Shown piece by piece: positions 24,958 through 36,932 of a stretch of DNA of 64,000 bases. A program made the position numbers and the translations under genes. The notes beneath the pieces were generated by a model. The model searched no databases. It saw only the letters and a list, made by a program, of their open reading frames with translations, and was not told where the DNA came from. The stretch comes from Microbacterium galbinum (GTDB lineage Bacteria; Actinomycetota; Actinomycetes; Actinomycetales; Microbacteriaceae). The stretch is from NCBI RefSeq assembly GCF_023091225.1, contig NZ_JAHWXM010000001.1, positions 2,232,001 through 2,296,000 of the forward strand, written 5' to 3'. Within the stretch, counting starts at the first letter, position 1. Every line of letters starts with the position of its first letter.

Positions 24958-25908
24958 TCAGCGGCCCGGACGGATCGTCACGCCACCGGCCGAGAGCGAG
25001 ACCTCGATGCTGCGTCGGGCGCTCGCGGACTGCTCGACCCGAGCATCGAGGGACCCGGCGTCGACGCTCTGGGTGATGTCGTACGCGACATCCGGCACCG
25101 TGAGATCGACCGAACCCGCGCTCACCTCGACCGTCGTCCGCGTCGGGGCGGTTCCGGTCAGTTCGACATTGAGTTCTCCGGCCGAGACGCTCAGCGATGC
25201 GTCGTCGACGTCGGCGAGGACGATGTCGGCACGGCCCGCGCTCATGTCCACCGCCAGAGCGGTCGCCGACCCTTCGACATCGAGCGCCCCCGCGCTCACG
25301 TCGATGTCGAGAGCACCGAAGTCACCGACGACGTCGAGGCTTCCGGCGTCGAGCGTCAGGTCGGCGTCGATCGCGTCGGTGCGAAGAGCCTCCGGCAGGG
25401 TCAGCACGGCGACCTCGCCCTCACGGCCCCAGTCGCCGAACCACCAGTCCCAGCGATTGTCGGGACTGCGCACCACCAGTTCGTCACCGTCGCGCTCGAT
25501 GGTCCAGTCCGGGCCACGGCGGTTCGAGATGGAGAGTTCCGCCTGATCGACGTCGCCGAACTCCACACGCATGCTGCTGGCATCGGCGTCGACGGTGAGG
25601 GAGTCGATGCCGTCGACGTCGATGCCCTGCACGGTGTCACCACCCGCGTTGCTCGCGACACTGACGTTGCTCATCGCCCCGATCGCCGCCGTTCCCGCCG
25701 TACCGACGAGGGCGATTCCGCCGACCACCGCGGTGACGATCGCGATCGCGGTCACCCCGCCCGATCGTGCACCGGTACCGGCCGGCCCGCCGGGCGCGGT
25801 CGGCGGGGGTGTGGGCGGAACGGATGCCGTCGGCTGGGGCGGCGCGGATGCCGGCGGGGGAGTGAGCGGGATGTGTCCGCCCTGGTGGTCGTTCTGGTCG
25901 GTGCTCAT
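24958..25908 (-). CDS. DUF4097-type beta-repeat membrane protein, last gene of a two-component operon
   Basis: A 316-residue protein. The first 50 residues are Pro/Thr/Gly-rich and cytoplasmic, then one membrane helix (about 51-80) leads to an outer region of repeating short beta strands (VDADASSMRVEFGDVDQAELSI, SAGALDVEGSATALAVDMSAG, VSAGSVDLTVPD) of the DUF4097 putative-adhesin type. The ATG overlaps the stop of the response regulator gene (ATGA). Such proteins are often encoded beside LiaSR/DesKR-like systems and may act in envelope stress, as an output or as a signal; this is inferred. Confidence 0.87.
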   Translation of the reverse strand: MSTDQNDHQGGHIPLTPPPASAPPQPTASVPPTPPPTAPGGPAGTGARSGGVTAIAIVTAVVGGIALVGTAGTAAIGAMSNVSVASNAGGDTVQGIDVDGIDSLTVDADASSMRVEFGDVDQAELSISNRRGPDWTIERDGDELVVRSPDNRWDWWFGDWGREGEVAVLTLPEALRTDAIDADLTLDAGSLDVVGDFGALDIDVSAGALDVEGSATALAVDMSAGRADIVLADVDDASLSVSAGELNVELTGTAPTRTTVEVSAGSVDLTVPDVAYDITQSVDAGSLDARVEQSASARRSIEVSLSAGGVTIRPGR

Positions 25909-26594
25909 CGCGCCGCTCCGTTCTGGGTGGCCGGCGGGATGGGACCGCCGGTGTTCTCGATGTGGGCGAGGGCGGCGAGCACGCGGCGGTTTCCCGACTC
26001 GTCCTGCTCGAACCCGAGCTTCTGGAAGATGGAGGTGATGTGCTTCTCGACGCTCGCCTCCGAGACGAAGAGGAGTCCGGCGATCGCCTGGTTCGACTTG
26101 CCCTCCGCGATCAACGCCAGCACGGTGCGTTCGCGCTCGGTGAGCCGCAGCATCCGATCGTCGCGATTGCGCCGCGTGAGCAGCTGCGCCACCACCTCGG
26201 GGTCGAGCACGGTCGCGCCCTCCGCGATGCGCTGCACCGACTGCAGGAACTCGGCGACATCGGCGACCCGGTCCTTGAGCAGGTAGCCCAGCGGGCCGCC
26301 CTGTGCGGCGATCAGATCGGAGGCGTAGCGCTCCTCGACGTACTGCGAGAGCACGAGGAGGGCGAGCGACGGATGCGTCGACCGCAGTCCGAGCGCCGCA
26401 CGGATGCCCTCGTCGGTGAACGTCGGGGGCAGCCGCACATCGAGGATGCAGAGTTCCGGATCCGTCGTGGCGACCGCCTCGGTGAGTCCCGAGGTGTCGG
26501 GGAGTGCCGCGACGACCTCGTGGCCGGCGTCCTCGAGCAGACGCACGAGACCCTCGCGCAGCAGGACCGAGTCCTCGCAGATCAGGATGCGCAT
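25905..26594 (-). CDS. LuxR/NarL family response regulator
   Basis: A 229-residue DNA-binding regulator. The receiver domain (1-120) has the acidic pocket (Glu7, Asp8), the phosphoacceptor Asp52 (CILDVRLPP) and the lysine in GYLLKDRV. The C-terminal helix-turn-helix (about 150-210) reads LTERERTVLALIAEGKSNQAIAGLLFVSEASVEKHI. The start overlaps the end of the kinase gene by 13 bases and the stop overlaps the DUF4097 gene, so the three form one transcript. Confidence 0.95.
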   Translation of the reverse strand: MRILICEDSVLLREGLVRLLEDAGHEVVAALPDTSGLTEAVATTDPELCILDVRLPPTFTDEGIRAALGLRSTHPSLALLVLSQYVEERYASDLIAAQGGPLGYLLKDRVADVAEFLQSVQRIAEGATVLDPEVVAQLLTRRNRDDRMLRLTERERTVLALIAEGKSNQAIAGLLFVSEASVEKHITSIFQKLGFEQDESGNRRVLAALAHIENTGGPIPPATQNGAAR

Positions 26595-27850
26595 GGCACG
26601 TTCACCTCCAGGCTGGTCGGGCCGCCCTGCGGGCTCTCGAGGCGGAAGGTGCCTCCCGCGGCGAGCACGCGGTTGGCGATCCCGTCGAGTCCGCCACCGG
26701 GCTGCACCTGCGCGCCGCCCATGCCGTTGTCCTCGACGCGGGCCCAGAGCGTGTTGCCCTCGCGGATCCGCACCGTCACTCGCGCTTCGCTGGCCCGCGA
26801 GTGCTTCGCGGCGTTGGTCAGAGACTCGGCGATCGAGAAGTACATGGCCGCCTCCGCCTCACGACTGCATCGTCCGTCCATGCGGACGTCGAGCGAGACC
26901 GGGATGTGCGAGCGACCGGCGAGTGCCGACAGGGCCGCGTCGAGTCCCCGGTCGTCGAGCACCGAGGCGTGGATGCCGCGGGCGAGCTGTCGGAGTTCGG
27001 TGATGGCGGCCTTCGTGGACGTGTGCGCCTCGGCGATCAGTTCCTTCGCCGCATCGGGATCGGTCTCGATCTTCTGCTGGGCGAGCCCGAGCGTCATGCC
27101 GACCGAGACGAGTCGCGGCTGGACGCCGTCGTGCAGGTCTCGCTCGATGCGGGTGCGTTCGACGTCGGCGGCGCGCACGGCTCCCTCACGCTGCGCGGTG
27201 GTCGTGCGCACCTGCTCGGTGAGTTCGGCCTCACGGCTGCGCACCACGATCGCGAGCGACAGTGTGCGGTGGAGAAGGGCGAGACCGATCATGCCGGCGA
27301 CCGACGCGGCGATCCCGAGGATGCCGACGAGCGGGGCCCAGGCGACGAGCAGGGCGCCACCGCCGAACGGACCGACCACCGATTCCGCGGAGGTGAGGGG
27401 CGCGAAGGAGATCACGACCGACCACGCGAACGCGGCGGCGAGACGCAGCACGATGAAGCCCAGCACCACGGCGATCGCGAAGTTCGCGAGCGCCCGCCAC
27501 ATGCGTCCGTCGATCGTCTGGCGGCCGAGAGCACGGAGCCACCCGCCGAAGCCGGGCCGTTCGCGCGGCCGCAGACGCAGCGGCGCGATCGGCGTGCGGT
27601 AGAGCGCGCTCACCCGGGCGACCTCGAACCAACCGACGCCGAAGAGCGCGTAGACCAGGCCGACGAGGAAGACCACCCCGATGCCGAAGGCGAAGAGCAG
27701 TCCGAGGCCGGTTCCGAGTATCCCGCCGAGAGCGGAGAAGATGATGCCGCCGATGACGCCCACTCCCGCGAGATGCAGGATGGTGAGCGGGATCCTCAGC
27801 GGCGGCTTCACGGCCGTCGCCTGCGGCGGGGTCGCAGTCTGTGTCGTCAT
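26582..27850 (-). CDS. Sensor histidine kinase, HisKA_3 type
   Basis: A 422-residue kinase with about four membrane helices in the first half (two near 25-75 and two more near 130-215). The dimerisation helix has the phosphoacceptor His in ERDLHDGVQPRLVSVG near residue 240. The ATPase part holds the N box (ESLTNAAKHSRA) and ENGMGG-like G1 box (VEDNGMGGAQV). No extracytoplasmic domain of size, so the signal is likely in the membrane itself. It is first in the operon with its regulator; a TACCTT box six bases before the ATG predicts a leaderless message. Confidence 0.93.
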   Translation of the reverse strand: MTTQTATPPQATAVKPPLRIPLTILHLAGVGVIGGIIFSALGGILGTGLGLLFAFGIGVVFLVGLVYALFGVGWFEVARVSALYRTPIAPLRLRPRERPGFGGWLRALGRQTIDGRMWRALANFAIAVVLGFIVLRLAAAFAWSVVISFAPLTSAESVVGPFGGGALLVAWAPLVGILGIAASVAGMIGLALLHRTLSLAIVVRSREAELTEQVRTTTAQREGAVRAADVERTRIERDLHDGVQPRLVSVGMTLGLAQQKIETDPDAAKELIAEAHTSTKAAITELRQLARGIHASVLDDRGLDAALSALAGRSHIPVSLDVRMDGRCSREAEAAMYFSIAESLTNAAKHSRASEARVTVRIREGNTLWARVEDNGMGGAQVQPGGGLDGIANRVLAAGGTFRLESPQGGPTSLEVNVPCAS

Positions 27851-27856
27851 GATTCC

Positions 27857-27862
27857 AAGGTA
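27857..27862 (-). promoter_or_regulatory. -10 box of a leaderless promoter for the two-component operon
   Basis: TACCTT with 6 bases (GGAATC) to the ATG of the histidine kinase on the minus strand. Confidence 0.5.
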
Positions 27863-27994
27863 CGGGCGCGCAGATCGCGCCGACACCGAGGAACCCGGAC
27901 ACCTGGGTTCGGGTTTTCCCTACCCCCGCGCGCCCTTCGTCTCGTCGCTACGCTCCTCGCTCGGGAACCGGTCCCTGAGCGAGCGAAGAACGAC

Positions 27995-28026
27995 GAAGGG
28001 GCGGATGCCGCAGCATCCGCCCCTTC
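27995..28026 (-). terminator. Terminator after gyrA-DUF3566
   Basis: A perfect 14-bp stem (GAAGGGGCGGATGC with its complement) and a 4-base loop, 12 bases past the DUF3566 stop. It ends the gyrA transcript. Confidence 0.85.
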
Positions 28027-28037
28027 ATGAAAATCGG

Positions 28038-28442
28038 TCAGTTCGACATGAAGCCGACGAGCAGGCCGCCGGTGACCTTCACCGCGAGGTTGTAGATACC
28101 CGCGATCACGGCGCCGAGCACCGTGAAGACGATGAGGTTGAGGATCGCGACGACGGCAGCGAAGGCCATCACCTGCGGAAGTCCGACGACCTCGGTGAGC
28201 TTGAACGCGTTGTCGGTGATGCCCGCGAGGAACGAATCGGCCGTGGTCAGCACGTTCGTCGCCTGCAGCACGAGGTAGATCAGGAAGAACGACACCATCG
28301 TGACGACCGCGAGGGCCACAGCTCCGAGGAAGGAGAGCTTCACGGCCGACCAGAAGTCGACGTAGACCAGGCGCAGGCGAACCTGCTTGCCACCGGTCTT
28401 ACGGGTGGATTTCTTCGCGAGCTTGTCGGCTACCGTGCTCAT
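28038..28442 (-). CDS. DUF3566 membrane protein
   Basis: A 134-residue protein with a Lys-rich start ([13 protein letters not shown]), the conserved [19 protein letters not shown] segment and two long hydrophobic regions (about 39-62 and 92-120). It is the usual gene after gyrA in Actinobacteria, here overlapping the gyrA stop by ATGA. The function is not established; the link to gyrA is conserved but unexplained. Confidence 0.9.
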   Translation of the reverse strand: MSTVADKLAKKSTRKTGGKQVRLRLVYVDFWSAVKLSFLGAVALAVVTMVSFFLIYLVLQATNVLTTADSFLAGITDNAFKLTEVVGLPQVMAFAAVVAILNLIVFTVLGAVIAGIYNLAVKVTGGLLVGFMSN

Positions 28443-30997
28443 GCGTCCGTGCTCTCCTCGGGGGTCTCTGTCGTCTCGGTGACGTCTGCTGCGGCATCCG
28501 CCTCATCCGTGTCGTCTTCGTCGGAGAGGCCACGTTCGCCGTTGCGGGCGATCGCGAGGATCCGGTCGGCTTCCGTCGTCCGGGCGAACACCACTCCCAT
28601 GGTGTCTCGGCCCTTGGCGGGCACCTCGGCCACGGCAGAGCGTACCACCTTGCCGCTGGACAGAACCACAAGGACCTCGTCGTCTGCGGAGACGATCAGA
28701 CCACCCGCGAGAGTGCCCCGATCGTCGTGCAGCTTGGCCACCTTGATGCCGAATCCGCCGCGTCCCTGGACGCGGTATTCCTCGACGGCCGTGCGCTTCG
28801 CGTACCCGCCGTCGGTGACGACGAACACGAATCGGCCGGGGGCGGCGACGGATGCCGAGAGCAGACTGTCGCCCTCGCGGAACTTCATGCCCTTCACACC
28901 CGCGGTCGCTCGACCCATCGGACGCAGTGCCTCATCGGTGGCCTGGAAGCGCACCGACATTCCCTTGCGGCTGATGAGGAGGATGTCGTCCTCGGCATCG
29001 ACCAGCAGAGCGCCGACCAGTGCATCGTCGTCGTTCAGGCGGATCGCGATGACGCCGCCCTGACGGTTGGTGTCGTACGCCTCGAGGCGGGTCTTCTTGA
29101 CGAGACCGTTGTGCGTGGCGAGCACCAGGTACTCGGCGACCGCGTAGTCGCGGATGTCGAGGATCTGAGCGATGCTCTCGTCGGGCTGCATCGCCAGCAG
29201 GTTCGCGACGTGCGTGCCCTTCGCGTCGCGGCCGGCCTCGGGCACCTCGTAGGTCTTGGCGCGGTACACGCGACCCTTGTCGGTGAAGAACAGCAGCCAG
29301 TGGTGCGTCGTCGTGACGAAGAAGTGCTCGACGATGTCATCCGCTCGCAACTGGGCGCCCTTGATGCCCTTGCCGCCGCGGTGCTGGGAGCGGTAGTTGT
29401 CGCTGCGCGTGCGCTTGATGTAGCCGTCGCGCGTGACGGTGACGACCATCTCCTCCTCGGCGATGAGGTCTTCCATCGAGACGTCGCCGTCGTAGCCGTG
29501 CAGGATGTGCGTGCGGCGCTCGTCGCCGAACTTGTCGACGATGCCGGTGAGCTCTTCGCGGATGATCGTGCGCTGGCGGCCCTCGTCGGCGAGGATCGCC
29601 TTGTAGTCGGTGATGAGCGCTTCGAGCTCGTTCGCCTGATCGATGATCTTCTGACGCTCGAGCGCGGCGAGGCGACGGAGCTGCATCTGCAGGATCGCCT
29701 CGGCCTGGATCTCGTCGATGTCGAGGAGCTTCTGGAGTCCCTCGTTCGCCTCCTGCGTGGTCTGCGACCGGCGGATGAGCGCGATGACCTCGTCGAGAGC
29801 GTCGAGCGCCTTCAGATACCCGCGCAGGATGTGCATCCGCTTCTCGGCCTCGTTGAGGCGGAACTGCGTGCGACGCACGATCACTTCGATCTGGTGCGCG
29901 ATCCAGTGGCTGATGAACCCGTCGATCGCGAGGGTGCGGGGCACGCCGTCGACGATCGCGAGCATGTTCGCGCCGAAGTTCTCCTGCAGCTGCGTGTGCT
30001 TGTACAGGTTGTTGAGCACGACCTTGGCGACGGCATCGCGCTTGAGCACGACGACCAGTCGCTGACCCGTGCGGTCGGAGGACTCGTCGCGGATGTCGGC
30101 GATGCCCGTGATCTTGCCGTCGCGGGCGAGATCGCCGATCTTGACCGCGACGTTGTCGGGGTTCACCTGATACGGCAGCTCGGTGATGACCAGGCAGGTA
30201 CGACCCTGGATCTCCTCGACGTTGACGACGGCGCGCATCGTGATCGATCCGCGGCCGGTGCGGTACGCCTCGTGGATGCCCTTGGTGCCGAGGATCTGCG
30301 CGCCGGTCGGGAAGTCCGGGCCGGGAACGCGCTGGATCAGGCCGTCGAGCAGTTCTTCGCGGGTGATGCCGGGGTTGTCGAGGGCCCAGAGCGCGGCCTC
30401 CGACACCTCGCGCAGGTTGTGCGGCGGGATGTTCGTGGCCATACCGACCGCGATACCGACCGAGCCGTTGACGAGGAGGTTCGGGAACCGGGCCGGGAGG
30501 ACCGTCGGCTCCTGGGTCTGACCGTCGTAGTTGTCGGTGAAGTCGACCGTGTCCTCTTCGATGTCGCGCACCATCTCGAGCGCGAGCGGGGCCATCTTGG
30601 TCTCGGTGTATCGCGGGGCGGCGGCTCCCATGTTGCCGGGCGACCCGAAGTTGCCCTGGCCGAGTGCCAGCGGGTACCGCAGCGACCACGGCTGCACGAG
30701 ACGGACGAGGGCGTCGTAGATCGCCGAGTCGCCGTGCGGGTGGTACTGACCCATGACCTCGCCGACGACACGGGCGCACTTCGAGAACGACTTGTCGGGG
30801 CGGAACCCGCCGTCGTACATGCCGTAGATCACGCGGCGGTGCACCGGCTTGAGGCCGTCGCGCACATCCGGCAGCGCGCGGCCGACGATCACGGCCATCG
30901 CGTAGTCGAGGTAGCTGCGCTGCATCTCCGACTGCAGGTCGACCTGGTCGATCCGGCCGTGGTCGTGCTCGGGGACGGGGCGTTCTTCGTCAGTCAT
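28439..30997 (-). CDS. gyrA: DNA gyrase subunit A
   Basis: An 852-residue subunit that cuts and rejoins DNA while introducing negative supercoils. The catalytic tyrosine is Tyr130 ([10 protein letters not shown]). The quinolone-determining region reads [12 protein letters not shown] with Ser91 and Asp95 at the positions of E. coli Ser83 and Asp87, so no common resistance change is present. The GyrA box appears as QHRGGKG in the C-terminal beta-pinwheel, which shows a true gyrase rather than ParC. An acidic tail ends the protein. It follows gyrB after 77 bases that hold a hairpin repeat. Confidence 0.98.
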   Translation of the reverse strand: MTDEERPVPEHDHGRIDQVDLQSEMQRSYLDYAMAVIVGRALPDVRDGLKPVHRRVIYGMYDGGFRPDKSFSKCARVVGEVMGQYHPHGDSAIYDALVRLVQPWSLRYPLALGQGNFGSPGNMGAAAPRYTETKMAPLALEMVRDIEEDTVDFTDNYDGQTQEPTVLPARFPNLLVNGSVGIAVGMATNIPPHNLREVSEAALWALDNPGITREELLDGLIQRVPGPDFPTGAQILGTKGIHEAYRTGRGSITMRAVVNVEEIQGRTCLVITELPYQVNPDNVAVKIGDLARDGKITGIADIRDESSDRTGQRLVVVLKRDAVAKVVLNNLYKHTQLQENFGANMLAIVDGVPRTLAIDGFISHWIAHQIEVIVRRTQFRLNEAEKRMHILRGYLKALDALDEVIALIRRSQTTQEANEGLQKLLDIDEIQAEAILQMQLRRLAALERQKIIDQANELEALITDYKAILADEGRQRTIIREELTGIVDKFGDERRTHILHGYDGDVSMEDLIAEEEMVVTVTRDGYIKRTRSDNYRSQHRGGKGIKGAQLRADDIVEHFFVTTTHHWLLFFTDKGRVYRAKTYEVPEAGRDAKGTHVANLLAMQPDESIAQILDIRDYAVAEYLVLATHNGLVKKTRLEAYDTNRQGGVIAIRLNDDDALVGALLVDAEDDILLISRKGMSVRFQATDEALRPMGRATAGVKGMKFREGDSLLSASVAAPGRFVFVVTDGGYAKRTAVEEYRVQGRGGFGIKVAKLHDDRGTLAGGLIVSADDEVLVVLSSGKVVRSAVAEVPAKGRDTMGVVFARTTEADRILAIARNGERGLSDEDDTDEADAAADVTETTETPEESTDA

Positions 30998-31023
30998 GTG
31001 GTTTTCGATTCCGGTCGTTCAGT

Positions 31024-31054
31024 CTTGTCGAAGCATCCGGGACCCTTCGACAAG
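31024..31054. repeat. Short inverted repeat between gyrB and gyrA
   Basis: CTTGTCGAAG (31024-31033) and its complement (31045-31054) form a 10-bp stem, continuing into CTCGGGGACCC. It resembles the arms at 12606-12693 and is probably the same REP-like family. It may modulate gyrA expression from the gyrB transcript. Confidence 0.6.
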
Positions 31055-31074
31055 CTCGGGGACCCAGGGTGGCG

Positions 31075-33198
<2,124 letters not shown>

Positions 33199-33277
33199 CT
33201 AGCCGGGTTTTCGCTCGAAATATCGCTCAACGGCCGCGTGTGGGCCTCTGAGAGGTTTTACCCCCTTGCATGGTGCC

Positions 33278-33805
33278 CTACCCGTAGGTATCGCGCGGGC
33301 CCCGCCCTGGAACGACTCTGGGACCCCATTTCCAGGAGGGGACGTCCGGTCCGATGAAGCGGAGGTTCTCGACGCCGGCATCCGGATACCGTCGTCCGAT
33401 CTCGGTGAGGATGGTCGCCCGCATGTACTGCAGGTTCTTCGCCCACGCGGTGGAATCGCACTTCACCGTCAGCAGCCCGCGCTCCAGCGAGACCGGTTCC
33501 GAGTGCTTCGCGGTATCGGCACCGGCGAGATCGGCCCATTGCCGCACGAGGTCCTCCCGGGCGAGGGTGATCTGCCAACCGGAGTCGCGGCTGAGCTTGT
33601 CGAGCACGGCGCCGAGGGCACCGGGGTCGCGGCCGGGAGCGAACGGGGCGTTCTCGTCGTCGATCGAGACGCGCTTCTTCTTGCGCCAGTTCTTGGCGCT
33701 GGGCTTGAGTCCTCGCAGACGCAGGTAGGTCGCCACCGTCTCGGGCGCTTCGGGGGCCGGTACCTCGGATGCCGGAAGGGATGCCGGATTCACGATGTCG
33801 TTCAT
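33278..33805 (-). CDS. DUF721 (DciA-like) protein
   Basis: A 175-residue protein of the family between recF and gyrB in Actinobacteria. The N-terminal part is Pro/Glu-rich and basic (KPSAKNWRKKKR); the DUF721 domain (about 65-150) includes LGAVLDKLSRDSGW, LVRQWADLAGADTAKHSEPVSLERGLLTVKCDSTAWAKNLQ. DciA proteins load or assist the replicative helicase in many bacteria that lack DnaC, and mycobacterial members interact with DnaB, so a replication role is likely. Its ATG overlaps the recF stop. Confidence 0.9.
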   Translation of the reverse strand: MNDIVNPASLPASEVPAPEAPETVATYLRLRGLKPSAKNWRKKKRVSIDDENAPFAPGRDPGALGAVLDKLSRDSGWQITLAREDLVRQWADLAGADTAKHSEPVSLERGLLTVKCDSTAWAKNLQYMRATILTEIGRRYPDAGVENLRFIGPDVPSWKWGPRVVPGRGPRDTYG

Positions 33806-34980
33806 TCGTCGCCCCCCGACCGCTCGTCGCTGATGGTTCCCGCGGTGATCCGCACGACGTGCGCATGCAGCACCTCGGGGATATCCTCCTCCACGGCCGC
33901 GGTCACCACCACCTGCTCGTAGCCCGCGGTGAGCGCAGCGAGCCGCTGACGACGGTCGGCATCGAGCTCGGCGAAGACGTCGTCGAGGATCAGCACCGGG
34001 TCGCCGGCCGGGGATTCGCTGCGCAGCAGCTCGGCCGAGGCGAGACGCAGCGCGAGCGCGACGGACCAGGATTCGCCGTGCGAGGCGTAGCCCTTCACCG
34101 GGAGCGAGCGGACGCGCAGCACCAGATCGTCTCGATGCGGACCCGTCAGCGTCAGTCCCCGGTCGAGCTCGTTCGAGCGCTTCGACGCGAGCGACGCGCG
34201 GAACTGCTCGGCGACGGCCGCCGGCGTCACGGCATCCTCGGGCGCGGTGGCGGCATCGTCTTCGTCTTCTTCGGGATCCCCGCCGCGGATCGACAGCGCC
34301 CACTCGAGCTGGGGTCGATGATCGGCGCCCGCGATCGCGGCGTACGCATCGGCGACCGGCTGCTGCAGGTCGTTGGCCAGGCGCTGGCGCGCGACGATGA
34401 TCTCGGAGCCGAGCGCGACCAGCTTGTCGTCCCAGACGTCGAGAGTGCTCAGGCCCTCACCTCGGATGCCGCGGGCCCGGGCCGACTTCAGCAGCGCGTT
34501 GCGCTGCTTGAGCACACGGTCGTAGTCCGCGAGCACGGCGGCGAGGCGAGGCGTGCGCTGGATGAGCAGCTGGTCGACGAAACGGCGGCGCGACGACGGG
34601 TCGCCACGCACGATCTGAAGATCCTCCGGGGCGAAGAGCACGACGTGCGCGTAACGCGGCAGCTCGTTGGTCTTCGACGGGGATCCGTTGATGCGCGCCT
34701 TGTTCGAGCCCTGCCGATTCACCTGGACCTCGGCGAGCACCTTACGCTCCCCGTGCGAGAGTCGCGCGCGGATGATCGCGAACTCCTGTCCGTCGCGCAC
34801 CATGGGGGCGTCGGACGAGACCCGGTGCGAGCCCAGCGTGGCGAGGAAGACCACGGCTTCGGCGAGATTCGTCTTTCCCTGCCCGTTCCGGCCGACCAGG
34901 ACGTTCGGTCCGCGGTGCAGAGCGAGTTCGGCGGTCGCGTAATTGCGGAAATCCACCAGACTCAGATGCTCCACGATCAC
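33802..34980 (-). CDS. recF: DNA replication and repair protein RecF
   Basis: A 392-residue SMC-like ATPase that helps load RecA at gaps. Walker A is GRNGQGKTN with Lys36; the signature LFAPEDLQIVRG and the Walker B region PVLILDDVFAELD are present. An acidic insert (about 235-250, EDEDD) is seen in several relatives. The GTG at 34980 is used; a TAGGCT box six bases ahead shows that the recF-DUF721 unit has its own leaderless promoter, separate from the amidase gene upstream. Confidence 0.96.
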   Translation of the reverse strand: MIVEHLSLVDFRNYATAELALHRGPNVLVGRNGQGKTNLAEAVVFLATLGSHRVSSDAPMVRDGQEFAIIRARLSHGERKVLAEVQVNRQGSNKARINGSPSKTNELPRYAHVVLFAPEDLQIVRGDPSSRRRFVDQLLIQRTPRLAAVLADYDRVLKQRNALLKSARARGIRGEGLSTLDVWDDKLVALGSEIIVARQRLANDLQQPVADAYAAIAGADHRPQLEWALSIRGGDPEEDEDDAATAPEDAVTPAAVAEQFRASLASKRSNELDRGLTLTGPHRDDLVLRVRSLPVKGYASHGESWSVALALRLASAELLRSESPAGDPVLILDDVFAELDADRRQRLAALTAGYEQVVVTAAVEEDIPEVLHAHVVRITAGTISDERSGGDE

Positions 34981-34986
34981 GGAGTC

Positions 34987-34992
34987 AGCCTA
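34987..34992 (-). promoter_or_regulatory. -10 box of a leaderless promoter for recF
   Basis: TAGGCT with 6 bases (GACTCC) to the GTG at 34980 on the minus strand. Confidence 0.55.
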
Positions 34993-35070
34993 CCTTCGGG
35001 GTCGGACATCTTCCCCGGCGGAGCCGGACCGGCGACTGCCCGAGCTGTTCGAGCAGTCGCCGGTCGTGGA

Positions 35071-36882
35071 TCACGGCAGCGGGCCGTAGAGCGACGGCGC
35101 CGTGCGGGCATCCGTCGCCTGCTCGAACGCGTACGCCAGACCGAGGAGGGTTCCCTCGTCGAAGTCGCGTCCGAGGAACTCGAGGTTCACGCCGCTGCCG
35201 GGCAGCGTCTCACCCGCGATCGTCTGCCCCATCGGCACGGTGACCGACGGCATCCCGGTGTTCGGGCTCAGCCGCATGTTGGTCCCCTGGGTCCCGTAGG
35301 CGTTCGTGCTCGGATAGACGATCGCGTCGAGGTCGAGATCCTCCATCATCTGCGTCACGAGCGTCTTGCCGGCCGCGAGCTGCACGGTGTGCGTACCGGT
35401 CTCGCCCGCCCAGCCCTGGTAGGTCGCTTCGGTGACCGCATTGCGCGCGACGTAGATCGACCGCCGCGAGGTGACGAAGCTGTTCGTCGCGAGGATGTCG
35501 GTGAGAGTGCGCGCCTCGACATCGGGGCCGAGATGCGTGGCGATGTACTCGTCGAGATCGTGGAGGAACTCGTTCGTCGACCCGGAGCCCTCGTTCAGAA
35601 CGGCGGAGAACCCGGACGGAGGAGTGATCGGCACCACGGTCGCGCCCTGCGCGGTCAGCGCTGCGGTCGCCTCGGAGAAGAGTCGCACGGTGCCGGCGTT
35701 GGTTCCCACCATCGACGAGACGTAGCCGATCCGCGCGCCCTGGAGCGCATCCGTGTCGAGGAACGAGGTGTACGACTCGGGCACGAGGCCCTCCTGTCGT
35801 GCGGTGACGGGATCGGCGTCATCGACTCCCACCACCGCATCCAGAGCGACGGCGGCATCGATGACGGAGCGAGCCATCGGCCCACCGGTGTCCTGCGAGA
35901 GAGCCAGCGGGATGATGCCGTCGCGGCTGGCCAGACCCACCGTGGGGCGGACACCGACGAGCTGGTTGTACGACGACGGGACACGGATCGACCCGCCCGT
36001 GTCGGTGCCGAAGCCGATGCCCGCGAGGTTCGCGGAGATCGCGGCTCCCGTGCCACCGCTGGATCCGCCGGCCGTCCGGGTCGTGTCGTACGGGCTCGCC
36101 ACGAGTGACGTCGCTCCCGGCTCCTGGAACGAGGAGAACTCCGAGACGAATCCGTAGGCGAACTCGTCGAGGCTGGCCTTCGCGAGGATCACGGCGCCGT
36201 CGCTGCGGAGTCCGCGCACCATCGACGCGTCGGTCGCGGTCTGGTTCTCGTTCCAGCAGGCGCATCCACCGGTGGTGACCATGTCGACCGTGTCGTAGTT
36301 GTCCTTCAGCGCGATCGGCACGCCCAGCAGCATGCTCGTCATGCCGTCGGATGCTCGGATCTCGTCGGCCGCAGCCGCATCGGCGAGGGCCTTCTGGTTC
36401 ACCGTGATGATCGAGTTGAGCGGACGGCTTCCGCCGGGCACGACCGTGCGGTCGTACGCGGCGATCCGGTCGAGGTATTCCTGCGTGATGCTCTGGGAGG
36501 TCGCGACTCCCGCATTCATCGCCGCCTGCATGTCGATCACGGATGCTTCGACGAGCTCGAAGGGACCGTCGTCGTAGATGATCCGCTGCGAGAGATCGGC
36601 GAGATCGAGGATCGTGAGCTCGCCGTCGGCATCGGTATCGAGGACGGCCACTCGGGACCAGTCCGGCGACGACGCCGTGAGGCCGAGGGATTCGGCGGCG
36701 ACGGACAGATCCGCGGCCGTCACCATCTCGTCACCGGTCACGTCGAGCTCGCTGTAGTACGGCGGGAGGCTGACGGTCGCCGGTGCCGCCGCCGTCGCTG
36801 CTCCGCTCGCCATCCCGGCCGCGACGATCGTGGAACCCACGACCGAGACGGCGGCGACGATCCGCAGGGTGGTCTTCTTCAC
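35071..36882 (-). CDS. Secreted amidase-signature enzyme with an N-terminal dockerin-like domain
   Basis: A 603-residue protein from the GTG at 36882, chosen because AGGAGAG lies eight bases upstream; an ATG at 36936 that overlaps the previous stop is the alternative and adds 18 residues. The signal peptide ends near AAATA at about 33. Residues 43-102 hold two duplicated calcium loops (Asp47, Thr49, Asp51, Asp58; Asp82, Asp84, Asp86, Asp93), the pattern of a type I dockerin. The rest is an amidase-signature hydrolase with Lys193, Ser274 (GGSSGG) and nucleophile Ser298 (GTDTGGSIR). Substrate is unknown. The gene just upstream encodes a wall-anchored cohesin protein, an obvious docking partner. 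The pair sits between dnaN and recF, where many relatives have other genes or none. Confidence 0.88.
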   Translation of the reverse strand: MKKTTLRIVAAVSVVGSTIVAAGMASGAATAAAPATVSLPPYYSELDVTGDEMVTAADLSVAAESLGLTASSPDWSRVAVLDTDADGELTILDLADLSQRIIYDDGPFELVEASVIDMQAAMNAGVATSQSITQEYLDRIAAYDRTVVPGGSRPLNSIITVNQKALADAAAADEIRASDGMTSMLLGVPIALKDNYDTVDMVTTGGCACWNENQTATDASMVRGLRSDGAVILAKASLDEFAYGFVSEFSSFQEPGATSLVASPYDTTRTAGGSSGGTGAAISANLAGIGFGTDTGGSIRVPSSYNQLVGVRPTVGLASRDGIIPLALSQDTGGPMARSVIDAAVALDAVVGVDDADPVTARQEGLVPESYTSFLDTDALQGARIGYVSSMVGTNAGTVRLFSEATAALTAQGATVVPITPPSGFSAVLNEGSGSTNEFLHDLDEYIATHLGPDVEARTLTDILATNSFVTSRRSIYVARNAVTEATYQGWAGETGTHTVQLAAGKTLVTQMMEDLDLDAIVYPSTNAYGTQGTNMRLSPNTGMPSVTVPMGQTIAGETLPGSGVNLEFLGRDFDEGTLLGLAYAFEQATDARTAPSLYGPLP

Positions 36883-36932
36883 AGTGGTGTCTCTCCTGGT
36901 TCTCGGCTTCTCTGCTCGGGTGTCGTGCGCGG

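Noticed and set aside
30700..30740. A quinolone-resistance substitution in GyrA
   Set aside because: The region reads HGDSAIYD with Ser91 and Asp95, the unchanged state.
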